Source: Maridesulfovibrio zosterae DSM 11974 (GTDB taxonomy: Bacteria; Desulfobacterota; Desulfovibrionia; Desulfovibrionales; Desulfovibrionaceae). From it: 64,000 bases of DNA. A program made the position numbers and the translations under genes. The notes under the pieces were generated by a model. The model was not told the origin of the DNA and did no database searches. It saw nothing but the letters and a program-made list of their open reading frames with translations. Shown here piece by piece: positions 8,781 to 18,007 of this stretch (its first letter is position 1; each line of letters opens with the position of its first letter). The stretch is taken from assembly GCF_000425265.1 (NCBI RefSeq), contig NZ_AUDC01000012.1, positions 372,001 through 436,000 on the forward strand, in the 5' to 3' direction.

Positions 8781-10064
8781 TTAAATTAAAATCCGCACCA
8801 TCTTTTTAGGTCTGCCAACCTTGTTGGCAACTTCTCTGCCATGAATCTCAGCATAACCACTGTCTAAAAATTTCTTGAGCACTCTTCTGGCACTCCGCTC
8901 TCCTATGCCTAAACACGATGCAAGATCTGCTGAATCAAAAACATCTTTACGGGTTTTATCCATGAGAGATTTAATCTTATCCAGATAGCTGGGACTTATA
9001 CCAATTTCTCTGGATATTTTAAGCTGAGCCTCATCCACCACATGAGTTTTATACTCAAGCTCATCTGACTCACCGATGGGACCGCAAATCTGTTGACCAT
9101 CCACAACAAAAAGCCCACCTTTTTTTAGCTTGGATGCATTGGCAAGAGCCTTACGGGCAGATTTTTCAGCTTCAAAAGCGGTCAAGCCAATCCCTATACC
9201 AGACGAAAAAATGATGTTTCGCTCTCTCCCCCACGCCAGCAATCGTTTAAAATGCTCACGGTGAGGTTCGCTTTCGATAAGACCACGAGTGGAAAAAATA
9301 ACATGCTCCTCAGTACCGAAGTGAAAAAGACTTCCCTGAATTGCTCGGACATACTCCACAAGTTCAAGGTAGAATCTACCGCCGTTTTTCATATCATCAT
9401 ATTGATTGATTGAACTGCGGGTAATGGAATTGAATTTTATAAGCTGTATTGCAATACCGGCAGAACGCAGATTACGAGTTTTAATAAAACCAGTAAGGCG
9501 GGCAATAGAATCTCTTATTTGTAAAGTACTGGCGTAAAGTCTGAAGGCTGGAAGCCCGCGTTTCTTAAGCTCATTGTAGACATACCCAAATCCTGTAGCA
9601 ATTGCCTCAACCTTTCCAGACTCATAAAGCTCTATATGCCGGTCAAGATATTCCTGCTCACACAGATGAAGGGCAAATGGCATAGAGTGAATATCCTCCA
9701 GCTCAACCCCGAACTCTCTTACAACTTCAACAAGAATATCATCACTTACAACATCAATACTTAGCCTACCTGATTTTATACCACTGCGATGCATTTCTGA
9801 AAGCATGCGCAGCAGACTATATCCTCCACGAGGAATATGTTCATATGGATTTGTTACTGAACCACAAGCCTTAGCTCCCTCTTGTACGGCAATGCCTGTA
9901 AATAGCGTACCCTGAGTTTCACGCTGGCACTGATCAAGTGCTTTCCATGAGTCCTCAACCCGCTCCTGCTCATAGGTACGCAAGCTGATATCAGGACAAC
10001 ATCGTCCAACAACTTCTTTAACAATCTCAATGGAATCAGCAGGACCAATACAGCCAATAATCAT
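8781..10064 (-). CDS. Transcriptional regulator with degenerate GGDEF-like and winged-helix domains
   Basis: The 427-aa protein has an N-terminal ligand-like domain (about 1-170, starting MIIGCIGPADSIEIVKEV). A central domain (about 190-325) contains SSGIGIGLTAFEAEKSARKA, a catalytically dead GGDEF-like fold as seen in CdaR-type regulators. A C-terminal helix-turn-helix follows (FDSADLASCLGIGERSARRVLKKF) ending GRPKKMVRIL. It is not a cyclase because the GGDEF signature is absent. It lies directly upstream of the DUF3100/membrane/M20 operon on the same strand. The shared 22-bp element before both units suggests that it controls that operon and itself. Confidence 0.75.
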   Translation of the reverse strand: MIIGCIGPADSIEIVKEVVGRCCPDISLRTYEQERVEDSWKALDQCQRETQGTLFTGIAVQEGAKACGSVTNPYEHIPRGGYSLLRMLSEMHRSGIKSGRLSIDVVSDDILVEVVREFGVELEDIHSMPFALHLCEQEYLDRHIELYESGKVEAIATGFGYVYNELKKRGLPAFRLYASTLQIRDSIARLTGFIKTRNLRSAGIAIQLIKFNSITRSSINQYDDMKNGGRFYLELVEYVRAIQGSLFHFGTEEHVIFSTRGLIESEPHREHFKRLLAWGRERNIIFSSGIGIGLTAFEAEKSARKALANASKLKKGGLFVVDGQQICGPIGESDELEYKTHVVDEAQLKISREIGISPSYLDKIKSLMDKTRKDVFDSADLASCLGIGERSARRVLKKFLDSGYAEIHGREVANKVGRPKKMVRILI

Positions 10065-10141
10065 AAGTACTCGCTAAAAAAACAACCATTTTTAAACTAT
10101 TACGTTTTGCTTAGCACAGGGGAAACAATCAATTTAGGCAC

Positions 10142-10163
10142 TGTCACTAATAGGTCCGAAAGT
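10142..10163. promoter_or_regulatory. Candidate operator, copy 2 (upstream of the regulator gene)
   Basis: This is the same TGTCAC-N8-CCGAAAGT element as at 8738-8759, here about 78 bases upstream of the regulator's start. Its right end runs into a perfect 7-bp inverted repeat, AAGTGCA-N7-TGCACTT (10160-10180). Confidence 0.5.
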
Positions 10164-10180
10164 GCATAAATACTGCACTT
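10160..10180. repeat. Inverted repeat AAGTGCA-N7-TGCACTT
   Basis: The 7-bp arms are perfect and the spacer is seven bases. The repeat overlaps the end of operator copy 2, in the probable promoter of the regulator gene. It may be a second half of the binding site or a separate site. Confidence 0.45.
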
Positions 10181-10398
10181 AGAGATCGGTTGTGTCAAGA
10201 TGGAATTTATTTTTAATAAGTTAAAACTACGTTATATCGGCTAAATTTGCAATTTTACGTAATTATATAGAGTTTATATATTGCTTTGCGTACATTTAGC
10301 CAACTACTTTACTTATTTCGCAATAATTAATTCAAACACGCTTTTAACCTGAGACGGCTATAACAATAAGCGCTCAAAAAATGAATCTACTAATAATT

Positions 10399-11220
10399 TC
10401 AATTATCGCCGCGTATTATACCTGTAACGGCATTAATATCCTCAGACGTTGGGATATAGCCACGCCGGAAAGCCGGTGCGTAGAGTCTACCCCTTATATG
10501 ATCAACAGCCCATTGATTGACTGCAGGGTTAAAAAAAGAAGGATTATTCAGTACAATCTGTGCCTTGGCTGAACCATCATCTTTCACAGCCTGCTGAGAG
10601 AAATTAGCATTATGTATTTCATAATTATAGAGAATCTGAGCAATATGTTTAAACTTTGCCCCTGTCATCTGGCATTGAATCCAGAAATCCCAATCCTCAT
10701 AAGTGGTGTTTGCCCGATAACGGACTCCGCTATCCCAAATACTGCGTCTGAAAACAGCTGCGGGTGGAACTGGATTCTGGGTCCGTAAATATATCGGCTT
10801 GAACTCCGGCAAAAGATACTCTGTAACTATATCAGAACGTCGCTCAAGATAGTCAGTATAAACGATTGAAATTAAAGAATTATATTGCAGACAATCAATA
10901 CAGACAGCAAAATAATCAGGATGAATGGAATCATCGGGATCAAGGCACACAAGAAATTCACCCTGCGCTTTTTCTAGTCCATAATTCCTTACAAGCCCAG
11001 GATTTCCACTTCGCGATGGAGAATAAACATTAAAATTCTTACAGGCTAACTTCTGCGCCCATTTTTGCGCCTGCAAAATAGAGTCATCAGTGCTTCCATC
11101 ATCAACAAAAATTATTTCAACATCATCAAGGCTCATTGACTGATCTGCAATAGAGCTAAAAAAACGTCCGGCAAAACGTCCATAATTATAGTTAGGAATG
11201 ACTATTGAAAGCAGGCACAT
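10399..11220 (-). CDS. Family 2 glycosyltransferase
   Basis: The 273-aa protein opens with SIVIPNYNYGRFAGRFFSSI, the standard GT-A start. It carries VDDGSTDDS and LVCLDPDDSIHPDY, the DxD-type metal and nucleotide-sugar site. NTTYEDWDFWIQC is the usual acceptor-side ED motif. It lacks membrane segments and so acts in the cytoplasm. It stands alone, without other polysaccharide genes, so donor and acceptor cannot be guessed. Confidence 0.88.
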   Translation of the reverse strand: MCLLSIVIPNYNYGRFAGRFFSSIADQSMSLDDVEIIFVDDGSTDDSILQAQKWAQKLACKNFNVYSPSRSGNPGLVRNYGLEKAQGEFLVCLDPDDSIHPDYFAVCIDCLQYNSLISIVYTDYLERRSDIVTEYLLPEFKPIYLRTQNPVPPAAVFRRSIWDSGVRYRANTTYEDWDFWIQCQMTGAKFKHIAQILYNYEIHNANFSQQAVKDDGSAKAQIVLNNPSFFNPAVNQWAVDHIRGRLYAPAFRRGYIPTSEDINAVTGIIRGDN

Positions 11221-11299
11221 AAAACCGTCCGAGTTTTTTACGTTTTCTGTACAAGTATCCTACTTGCCATTTATACAGCAATCTTTAAATTCATCAAAA

Positions 11300-11334
11300 T
11301 AAAAAAATAAGGGCTGCCAACATGACAACCCTTA
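11300..11334 (-). terminator. Intrinsic terminator after msrAB
   Basis: An imperfect hairpin (TAAGGG...CCCTTA outer stem, 11308-11334) has a long T-run behind it on the minus strand. It lies between the msrAB stop and the glycosyltransferase start. Confidence 0.7.
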
Positions 11335-11356
11335 AAGCATCAACACTACCTAAATC

Positions 11357-12466
11357 CTACTGAAAGAGACCTAAGTATTCCCCATATCCCTTCTCTTTTA
11401 GTTCATCCTTAGGAATAAACCGTAAGGAAGCGGAATTTATGCAATATCTTAAACCTGTCGGTTGCGGGCCATCTTCAAAAACATGTCCAAGATGTGAGTC
11501 AGCCTTTTTGGACCGGACCTCAACTCTACTCATGAAGAAAGAGCTGTCTTCCTTTTCTACCACATTTTTACCGTCAATCGGGCGAGTGAAACTAGGCCAC
11601 CCTGTACCGGACTTGAATTTATCCGTAGAACTGAACAGAGCCTCACCGGAAATAATATCCACGTAAATACCTTCACGCTTATTGTCCCAGAATTCATTAC
11701 GAAAAGAAGGCTCGGTTCCATCTTCTCTGGTTACCTTGAACTGCAAAGGAGTAAGCGTCTTCTTCAATTCACTGTCACTTGTCCGGACAAAATCATTATC
11801 CACATCAGGCACTGCGACAGCAGGCTTGTCACTATTTCCCCAGTGTTCTTCTACGAATTTATCGCGACCGGAAAGAAATCTATACCAGTTGTACCTTACC
11901 GGATTCTTCTTGTAGTAATCCTGATGGTAATCCTCAGCTTTATAGAACTCCTCAAATGGGATCAACTTTGTGACAACAGGATTATCGAATACCTTTGAAG
12001 CATCAAGATCACTGAGCATTTTTTCAGCAATTTTATTTTGATTATTATCATGATAAAAAATTGCAGAAGTATACTGCATCCCCCTGTCGTTAAAGGAACC
12101 TCCGGGATCAGTCGGGTCGTGATGCCTAAAAAAAACATCCAGAACCTGTCCATAACTGACCCGCTTTGGGTCAAAATACACTTGAACGGCTTCAAGATGT
12201 CCAGTTCGCCCCGAACTGACCTGTTCATATGAAGGGTTATCCACATGCCCTCCAGTATATCCAGAAATGACTCTTTGAACTCCATCAAGCTTTTCAAGAT
12301 CAGACTCTACACACCAAAAACATCCGCCAGCTAAAGTGGCTATTTCTGTTGAATCATTATCACTCATGGATTTCTCCTTGCTGGCATCAGAGTTTGTAAT
12401 GAAACCCCCGACTCCCAACACCATAAAAAAAGCAATTAGGAACAAAATCGGTTTTCGCTGTTTCAT
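11357..12466 (-). CDS. msrAB: MsrA-MsrB fusion methionine sulfoxide reductase, exported
   Basis: The 369-aa fusion has an N-terminal hydrophobic leader (about residues 6-22). The MsrA domain starts LAGGCFWC (catalytic Cys49) and includes [16 protein letters not shown]. The MsrB domain (from about 225) shows [24 protein letters not shown] and [11 protein letters not shown] with catalytic Cys342. It repairs both S and R methionine sulfoxide. The leader puts it in the periplasm or anchored to the inner membrane, where it would repair envelope proteins after oxygen exposure. The zinc-binding CxxC pairs of many MsrB proteins are absent. It is a single gene with its own terminator. Confidence 0.93.
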   Translation of the reverse strand: MKQRKPILFLIAFFMVLGVGGFITNSDASKEKSMSDNDSTEIATLAGGCFWCVESDLEKLDGVQRVISGYTGGHVDNPSYEQVSSGRTGHLEAVQVYFDPKRVSYGQVLDVFFRHHDPTDPGGSFNDRGMQYTSAIFYHDNNQNKIAEKMLSDLDASKVFDNPVVTKLIPFEEFYKAEDYHQDYYKKNPVRYNWYRFLSGRDKFVEEHWGNSDKPAVAVPDVDNDFVRTSDSELKKTLTPLQFKVTREDGTEPSFRNEFWDNKREGIYVDIISGEALFSSTDKFKSGTGWPSFTRPIDGKNVVEKEDSSFFMSRVEVRSKKADSHLGHVFEDGPQPTGLRYCINSASLRFIPKDELKEKGYGEYLGLFQ

Positions 12467-12596
12467 ATCCTTTCCTTGTATTAATAACTAATACTATTAA
12501 AGTAGTGTATTTTTTAATCCTGTCAACTACAGTATATCAAATAAAATAAATGAAAATCAGCTCATTTCTTCCAGTATAAATCAATACGTTGATCTT

Positions 12597-13298
12597 TTAT
12601 CTGATAGGAAAATCAAAATAAGTTTCAGGGAAAGGTTCGAAGTTTAGCGTAAAGTGCCACCATTCTTCTTTCAGAGGCTTAAACCCGTGCTTGGTCATGA
12701 CTTCCTGCAATAATGCACGATTGGAGCGAACTTTAAGGGACATTTCTTTGTTTGATGGCCATGACTTAGGTCCAAAAAAATCGAATGGACTGCCCATATC
12801 CAATTCCTTCGCAGTTTTCAGATCAATAAGAGTCAGGTCAATTGTAGAACCTCTGGAATGACCTGATTTCGCAGCTATATATCCATCACGGAATAAATTT
12901 TTCTTCTGCACATCAGGATAGAAAGAATCTTTCATGCGGATATCTGCCAGATTCTCGGCCCAGCGGACAAAATGATGCACCGCACGTTGTGGTCTATAGC
13001 CATCAAAAAATTTCAATCCCAAATCAAACGTTGATAGATCATTTTGCACTTCAGCTAAGGCTTTTGCAGTGACTTCAGTAATTATTATGCGCGAATTCTC
13101 ATAACCGTCGACCCTCTCCCCTACAAAATTATTCTTTCCGTAGTAACGCACATCACAAACTGCATTAGGTATATATTCATCAATATAACAAAACCCTTTC
13201 GGTAAATCTTCTGCCCAGCCAATTCCTTCGACAGCTGAAATGGACAATACCGAAAAAAAGAATAATGAAAAAATTAATCGTAACCGTGTGTTAAGCAT
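12597..13298 (-). CDS. Exported D-Ala-D-Ala dipeptidase (VanX-like, M15D)
   Basis: The 233-aa product has a signal peptide (about residues 1-28, LIFSLFFFSVLSISAVEGIGWA). The zinc and catalytic motifs of VanX/DdpX are present: SGHSRGSTIDLTLI gives His and Asp ligands, and LKEEWWHFTL gives the catalytic Glu and third His. The enzyme hydrolyses D-Ala-D-Ala. A signal peptide suggests peptidoglycan-derived peptide recycling in the periplasm. There are no vanHA-type neighbours, so vancomycin resistance is not implied. Confidence 0.88.
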   Translation of the reverse strand: MLNTRLRLIFSLFFFSVLSISAVEGIGWAEDLPKGFCYIDEYIPNAVCDVRYYGKNNFVGERVDGYENSRIIITEVTAKALAEVQNDLSTFDLGLKFFDGYRPQRAVHHFVRWAENLADIRMKDSFYPDVQKKNLFRDGYIAAKSGHSRGSTIDLTLIDLKTAKELDMGSPFDFFGPKSWPSNKEMSLKVRSNRALLQEVMTKHGFKPLKEEWWHFTLNFEPFPETYFDFPIR

Positions 13299-13370
13299 TA
13301 AATTTACCCAGCCTGATTCTTGCAGATTTAAAACAAAATCAACATCAGCATTAATCCATATATAGTTGAC

Positions 13371-13399
13371 AAAAAAAGGCCGACGATAAAGGCCGGCCT
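13371..13399 (-). terminator. Intrinsic terminator of the 120-aa protein gene
   Basis: The stem AGGCCG/CGGCCT (13377-13382 with 13394-13399) is followed on the minus strand by seven T. It sits just after the gene ending at 13425. Confidence 0.8.
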
Positions 13400-13424
13400 A
13401 CATTAAAAATTCTATAGCAATCGA

Positions 13425-13787
13425 TCAACCACCGAACCATCCAGGTGCAATAACTTCCATAGCCTTTGTATAGTGAACACGCAGATCCTCCAGCTTACCG
13501 GAGATCACTTTTTCATCTTCACCGAGGCTTGTAGGACAAATTTCCTGCATCTGCTCTGTAACAGCTTCGAGCTCTTTCATTATAGATTTTAACATAATAA
13601 TCTGCTCCTTAGCTGAATCAGATTTATCATCAGCAAGGACATCGTACAAGCGGGCTTTCCATGAATTAAGCTCCATTTCAAGTCCCTTACAATAATGCTT
13701 AACAGCCATCTTTTTGCCTTCTTCAGTGCTGCAACCATCAATACCTACACAACTTGGGCAGGGACCAGGATAGTCCATATTAGCCAT
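13425..13787 (-). CDS. Small CPxC-motif protein, 120 aa
   Basis: The protein starts MANMDYPGPCPSCVGIDGC and so has a CPSC pair plus further Cys at about residues 19, 33 and 84. The rest is helical, with a long amphipathic stretch (about 45-105). There is no signal peptide. The start is well supported by TTGGAGG upstream, and the gene has its own terminator. I know similar hypothetical proteins in Desulfovibrio relatives but no function. A redox or metal-binding role is only a guess from the cysteines. Confidence 0.75.
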   Translation of the reverse strand: MANMDYPGPCPSCVGIDGCSTEEGKKMAVKHYCKGLEMELNSWKARLYDVLADDKSDSAKEQIIMLKSIMKELEAVTEQMQEICPTSLGEDEKVISGKLEDLRVHYTKAMEVIAPGWFGG

Positions 13788-13948
13788 GATTAACCTCCAA
13801 TAATAAGTTAATTTTCTTATAATAGGACCATAGCATAAAAAATATTCATGAACATTATTTATTTAAATAAAACAAAAACATTTTTATAATTACCTGTTAA
13901 TCATAAACAAAATGCAGTAAAAATATCTTTATATAAGATGTTTTAATA

Positions 13949-15304
13949 TCAATGATAGCTCGAAGGCTGAATCCATTTTTTAATATACGCATCAACGTCA
14001 AATTTACGCCGGCAACCGCGTTCGTTCATATACCGAATAGATCCGAACACCGGACGCTTTTTCCATGCCCGGTCATGAAGACCTGCAACAGACCAGAGTG
14101 CGCCCACATATCCATTCGGATCCCGCCCATCAAGAGCATAGCGGTCATTAAGAGCTATTACTATTTTAAGAGCTTCAGAGGGTGAAGCTGACCACTCCAG
14201 GATCTTTTTAGCCCAGTACATACGCATATAACCATGCATACTGCCGGACACAACAAGTTGAGTTTGCGCGGCATTCCATAAAGCGGAATGAGTCACTGCC
14301 TTTTCAAATTCTTCATAGCTGTAGAGATAATCGCGAACATCTTCACTATATTCTTCAAGAGTATTGATTGCCCACTGCGGTGCAGCATCTAGTGAATCAT
14401 ATTTTGGTGTATACAGGCAGAAATTGTCAGAAAGCTCCCGCCTGACTATCAGTTCTTCAAGATAGGCCTCCTGATTCACTCCACTACCTGTACATGAAAC
14501 GGCAAGAGCCGCCCTTTGTGGTGCAAGCTGCCCAAAATGAAAATAGGCAGAAAGTCTGGACGTAGCATTCAAATTAGGGTCATTGCGGCTTTCAGCATAT
14601 CGACTAAGTCTGTTTTCTATAAAATCTGTAAGAGCAACCTGCCCTGAACTCTCACCCGGACTTAAATCAACAGCCATAACGCTCTCATCCACCTCAATAA
14701 AATTTCGGACCTCGGCCCAGTCTATGGGAGATGAACTTATTTTATTTTGATTTTGAGACTGTAGAGCTGGAAATTCTTCCAAAAATTCATGAAGCAATTT
14801 TCCGATCTTAGTTCTGATTGTTCTGGCGCCATATTCACGCTTATCAGATACAAAACGGGCTGGAACAACATTATGACCATCCACCTCAATAAATGGAATA
14901 TTAATGTTACAAGTTACTGTTTCCTGCCATATTTTTTTTATTCGCAGAGGATCGAAGTCTGAAATAATTAAGCCGGCATCCAGCTCTTTGGCTAGATCCG
15001 GTATCTCAAATTCAGGAGAACCCATTTTTAAAACAAATGGTATTCCTAGCTGGACAAGACTAAACTCGACTTCCGCTAACCCTTTAAGCATGAAATCATA
15101 TTGACGGGCTGTAGCCCCGATAAAAGATGGAGCAAGACAAAAGACAACCACCAATGGTCGAGAATTCCCCGCAACATGGCGGGCATGAAGCAGCCCCCAA
15201 TTATCCTGTACTCTCTGTTCACGGCTCATCCAGTATATAACCGGTCCGCCGGAATCTTTTTCACTATTTAAATAATGTATTCGCCTTGAATCCACACCCG
15301 CCAT
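13949..15304 (-). CDS. phr: Class II deoxyribodipyrimidine photolyase
   Basis: The 451-aa protein uses FAD and blue light to split cyclobutane pyrimidine dimers. Class II signatures are clear: VDSRRIHYLNS, PVIYWMSREQRVQDNWGLL, and near the C-terminus GYMRMYWAKKILEWS and YALDGRDPNGYVGALWS. The start is ATG 15304, preceded by GAGGG at proper spacing; a longer frame upstream would overlap the previous gene. It lies ten bases after the epimerase/DUF2867 gene and is the last of three tightly packed genes. Light repair in a presumed anaerobe fits a shallow-water or sediment-surface life (inference). Confidence 0.92.
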   Translation of the reverse strand: MAGVDSRRIHYLNSEKDSGGPVIYWMSREQRVQDNWGLLHARHVAGNSRPLVVVFCLAPSFIGATARQYDFMLKGLAEVEFSLVQLGIPFVLKMGSPEFEIPDLAKELDAGLIISDFDPLRIKKIWQETVTCNINIPFIEVDGHNVVPARFVSDKREYGARTIRTKIGKLLHEFLEEFPALQSQNQNKISSSPIDWAEVRNFIEVDESVMAVDLSPGESSGQVALTDFIENRLSRYAESRNDPNLNATSRLSAYFHFGQLAPQRAALAVSCTGSGVNQEAYLEELIVRRELSDNFCLYTPKYDSLDAAPQWAINTLEEYSEDVRDYLYSYEEFEKAVTHSALWNAAQTQLVVSGSMHGYMRMYWAKKILEWSASPSEALKIVIALNDRYALDGRDPNGYVGALWSVAGLHDRAWKKRPVFGSIRYMNERGCRRKFDVDAYIKKWIQPSSYH

Positions 15305-15314
15305 AAAATAACCC

Positions 15315-16904
15315 TCACTTAGAGCTGGAAATATGACATCTCGGAGCAGGACCATCAACCAGTTCAGGGCCTTCCATTATCCTTTTGCCACTCTTCTCAG
15401 CAAGAGACTTTGCCATACCTTTAAAAACAATAGAATGAAATGGATACACGGCCCACCAATAAAGGATACCACCAAGACCACGGGGTAAAAATCTGGCTGT
15501 CATAGTTAAAACGGTATCGCCTGCTATGGTTTGCTCTAAAGAAAATTCCAGTAAGGCCTCTCCCGGTAATTTCATTTCAGCCAGCAGCAAGAGTCTCTCA
15601 TTAGAGCGAACGTCAAGTACTCGCCAGAAATCAAGTGCATCGCCGACAGCAATAGATGAAGGATGCCTACGTCCCCGTCGCAGACCTACGCCGCCGACAA
15701 GTTTATCGATCCATCCCCTTATCGACCAAAGCGAATCGCAGCAATACCAGCCTTCGTCTCCTCCTATAGAGGTTATTTTCTGCCAAATACTTTCCGCATC
15801 ACCAGCTATCTTAACGCGGTAGGCAGAGTGGTAAACAGTTCCTCCGGTATAGCCGGCATCACCACAAACAGACCACTCAGGCTGTTCCACTAGTCCTGCA
15901 TCAGACCAGCATGTATCGATAACCTGCTGCTCTACCTTTGCAAGAGCACGCCTGACAGCAGTCCTGCAATCAGTTAAACGGCGTGGCATAATCTGTCTAA
16001 TTCTAAAATCCTTACATACAACCCTATTACGTAGTCCCAGAATTAACGGTCTGGCTAATGCGACAGGTACAGGAGAAACAACTCCCAACCAATGAGATGA
16101 AAGCCTTGGAGAAAGAAAAGGAACTGGTATAATCAACCTTTTGCGTAGTCCGGCCTCTTCCTGATAAATACGAAATAGCTTTTCATAAGTCTCAATAAAA
16201 GGTCCGCCTATATCAAAACTATCTCCAGCTGTTTCAGGATAGTTAAGACAACCTGAAAGATAAAAAAGAACATCCAGAATACTGATCGGCTGGCTCTCCA
16301 CCCTTACCCACTTTGGAGTAAGCATAATTGGAAGTCTATCCACCAGATAACGTAATATCTCGAATGAAGCGCTGCCTGAACCAAGAATTACTGCGGCTTT
16401 GAATACAGTACATGAGACTGAACTATGTGAAAGTATTTCACCCACCTCAGCGCGGGACTCAAGATGATGACTGATATTCGGGTCGTCTGGAATCATTCCG
16501 CCTAGATAAATTATACGCGAAACATCGGCTTTCTCAGCCGCCAAAACTGCATTCTGCGCTGCAATGCGGTCTTTTTCAACAAAGTCTCCGGTCCCGGTCT
16601 GCATAGAGTGAACAAGATAGTAAACGGCAAAACATCCATTCATAACTGGATCAAGAGAGTCAATATTAAAAAGGTCCGCTTCCATAACTTCGCAACGAGC
16701 GTGACGTGCATAGGAGCGACATTTTAATTTTGCGATAGAGCGTCCAACAGCTCTTACTTTCCATCCCTGTTCCAGCAATTGCGGAACTAAACGTCCACCG
16801 ACATATCCTGTTGCACCAAGCACACAAATTGTATGATTGGCACGGTCTTCTTCAGCTACATATAAATTTTTAGCTTTATCTTTTTTGGTAATTTGATCAG
16901 ACAT
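15315..16904 (-). CDS. NAD(P)-binding SDR/NmrA-like protein with C-terminal DUF2867
   Basis: The 529-aa product has an atypical short-chain dehydrogenase half (about 25-330) opening with CVLGATGYVGGRLVPQLL, a GxxGxxG dinucleotide site. The C-terminal half (about 370-520) matches DUF2867 (GGDEGWYCCDSLWSIRGWIDKLVGGVGLRRGRR split over two stretches). Its reaction is unknown. Its start overlaps the DUF523/DUF1722 gene by eight bases and it is followed by photolyase after ten bases. Similar trios with photolyase occur in light-responsive clusters of other bacteria, which suggests co-induction. Confidence 0.85.
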   Translation of the reverse strand: MSDQITKKDKAKNLYVAEEDRANHTICVLGATGYVGGRLVPQLLEQGWKVRAVGRSIAKLKCRSYARHARCEVMEADLFNIDSLDPVMNGCFAVYYLVHSMQTGTGDFVEKDRIAAQNAVLAAEKADVSRIIYLGGMIPDDPNISHHLESRAEVGEILSHSSVSCTVFKAAVILGSGSASFEILRYLVDRLPIMLTPKWVRVESQPISILDVLFYLSGCLNYPETAGDSFDIGGPFIETYEKLFRIYQEEAGLRKRLIIPVPFLSPRLSSHWLGVVSPVPVALARPLILGLRNRVVCKDFRIRQIMPRRLTDCRTAVRRALAKVEQQVIDTCWSDAGLVEQPEWSVCGDAGYTGGTVYHSAYRVKIAGDAESIWQKITSIGGDEGWYCCDSLWSIRGWIDKLVGGVGLRRGRRHPSSIAVGDALDFWRVLDVRSNERLLLLAEMKLPGEALLEFSLEQTIAGDTVLTMTARFLPRGLGGILYWWAVYPFHSIVFKGMAKSLAEKSGKRIMEGPELVDGPAPRCHISSSK

Positions 16905-17868
16905 GATTCCTCAACATAAGTTCCGCAGGATAAGGTTTCAGGTAATATTGCATTGCCAAATACTCTTTATCATATTTGCGTACATAATGGTTGAGCAAAG
17001 TGATTGGAACTATCAGCGGGATTAATCCATTATGGTATTGATTAAGAACTTCAAGAAGTTCCTGCTTTTCGTCTGCACTGATGTCTTTTTTAAAATACCC
17101 CAGCGCATGTGTAAGCACATTGACGTGCTTATTGATCGTCGTTTTATAGCTGAGCGCTTTGAGCAACAGACTAAAATATTGAGGGAATAAATCATCAGAA
17201 TCTGCACTTCCCGCTGTCGCCACCAACTTCCCCATAGACCGATATATTGTTTCGTTATGAGACATAATCAGCATTTTATGTCTGGAATGAAAATCAACTA
17301 ATATACCGGGGCTTCTACCGTCCTGCATAGACAAATGCCAGCGACTAAATGTAAAAAGCCTGTTAATAAAATTTTCTCTGATTCCACTATCATGCAAACG
17401 TCCGTCATCTTCACACGGCAGCATTGGAAAATGGTCCATAACCATACGAGCCCATATCCCGACTCCAGTATATAGTACTCCACCGTTTTCCTGAAAAACT
17501 TTCATTCCCCTCATAGAACCGGAAGGAGATCCATGTTTAAAGATATAACCGCAAAGATTTTCCTTTTCCAGATCTTTCAGCCTCTTTATCCCCCACTCCT
17601 GCATTCGCCCTGTCCACTCATCTCCAGACTTGCGGCCAACAAGTCTGGGAGCATTTACATCTCCTATAAGACGCACCGCTTCGCGGGGGATTGGCATCCC
17701 GCATTCCACCTCAGGACATACCGGAACCCATTCTACGTAGCTACCAAGTGTATCACGTATATAGTGATCGAGTTTATGTGTCCCGTCATAGCGGACATTT
17801 TCGCCTAAAAGACACTTTGCTATACCAACTCTAATTTTACCATTTGAAATAAATTTCTTGCTTTGCAT
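16897..17868 (-). CDS. DUF523-DUF1722 fusion protein (YbgA-like)
   Basis: The 323-aa product has an N-terminal DUF523 domain (about 8-155; IRVGIAKCLLGENVRYDG, CPEVECGMPIPREAVRL) and a C-terminal DUF1722 domain (about 190-310; FHSRHKMLIMSHN, YFKKDISADEKQELLEVL). The start is ATG 17868 after GGCAGG; an upstream hydrophobic extension lacks support. It leads the operon DUF523-DUF1722, SDR-DUF2867, photolyase. DUF1722 proteins commonly accompany photolyases, but no reaction is established to my knowledge. The conserved Cys pair (CLL, CPE) may bind a metal. Confidence 0.87.
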   Translation of the reverse strand: MQSKKFISNGKIRVGIAKCLLGENVRYDGTHKLDHYIRDTLGSYVEWVPVCPEVECGMPIPREAVRLIGDVNAPRLVGRKSGDEWTGRMQEWGIKRLKDLEKENLCGYIFKHGSPSGSMRGMKVFQENGGVLYTGVGIWARMVMDHFPMLPCEDDGRLHDSGIRENFINRLFTFSRWHLSMQDGRSPGILVDFHSRHKMLIMSHNETIYRSMGKLVATAGSADSDDLFPQYFSLLLKALSYKTTINKHVNVLTHALGYFKKDISADEKQELLEVLNQYHNGLIPLIVPITLLNHYVRKYDKEYLAMQYYLKPYPAELMLRNHV

Positions 17869-18007
17869 ATTACCTGCCCTTCCACTGATTATGCATATAA
17901 AAAAAAATATTACTTCAGATATAAAATTAATGCTATAATCATTTACATTATGGGTAACCACAGATGCAAAAATAAAAAATCTAAATTCAAATCAACTAAG
18001 ATACAGG

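Larger units (their letters stand above)
10065..10398. other. Gene-free stretch upstream of the regulator
   Basis: The 334 bases are AT-rich and contain no credible reading frame. They hold operator copy 2 (10142-10163) and an adjoining inverted repeat (10160-10180), both described separately. The remainder, 10200-10398, shows no feature I can support. Confidence 0.6.

Noticed and set aside
12597-13298. Vancomycin-resistance gene vanX
   Set aside because: The dipeptidase motifs are right but there are no vanH, vanA or vanRS neighbours, and the protein has a signal peptide; a peptidoglycan recycling role fits better.
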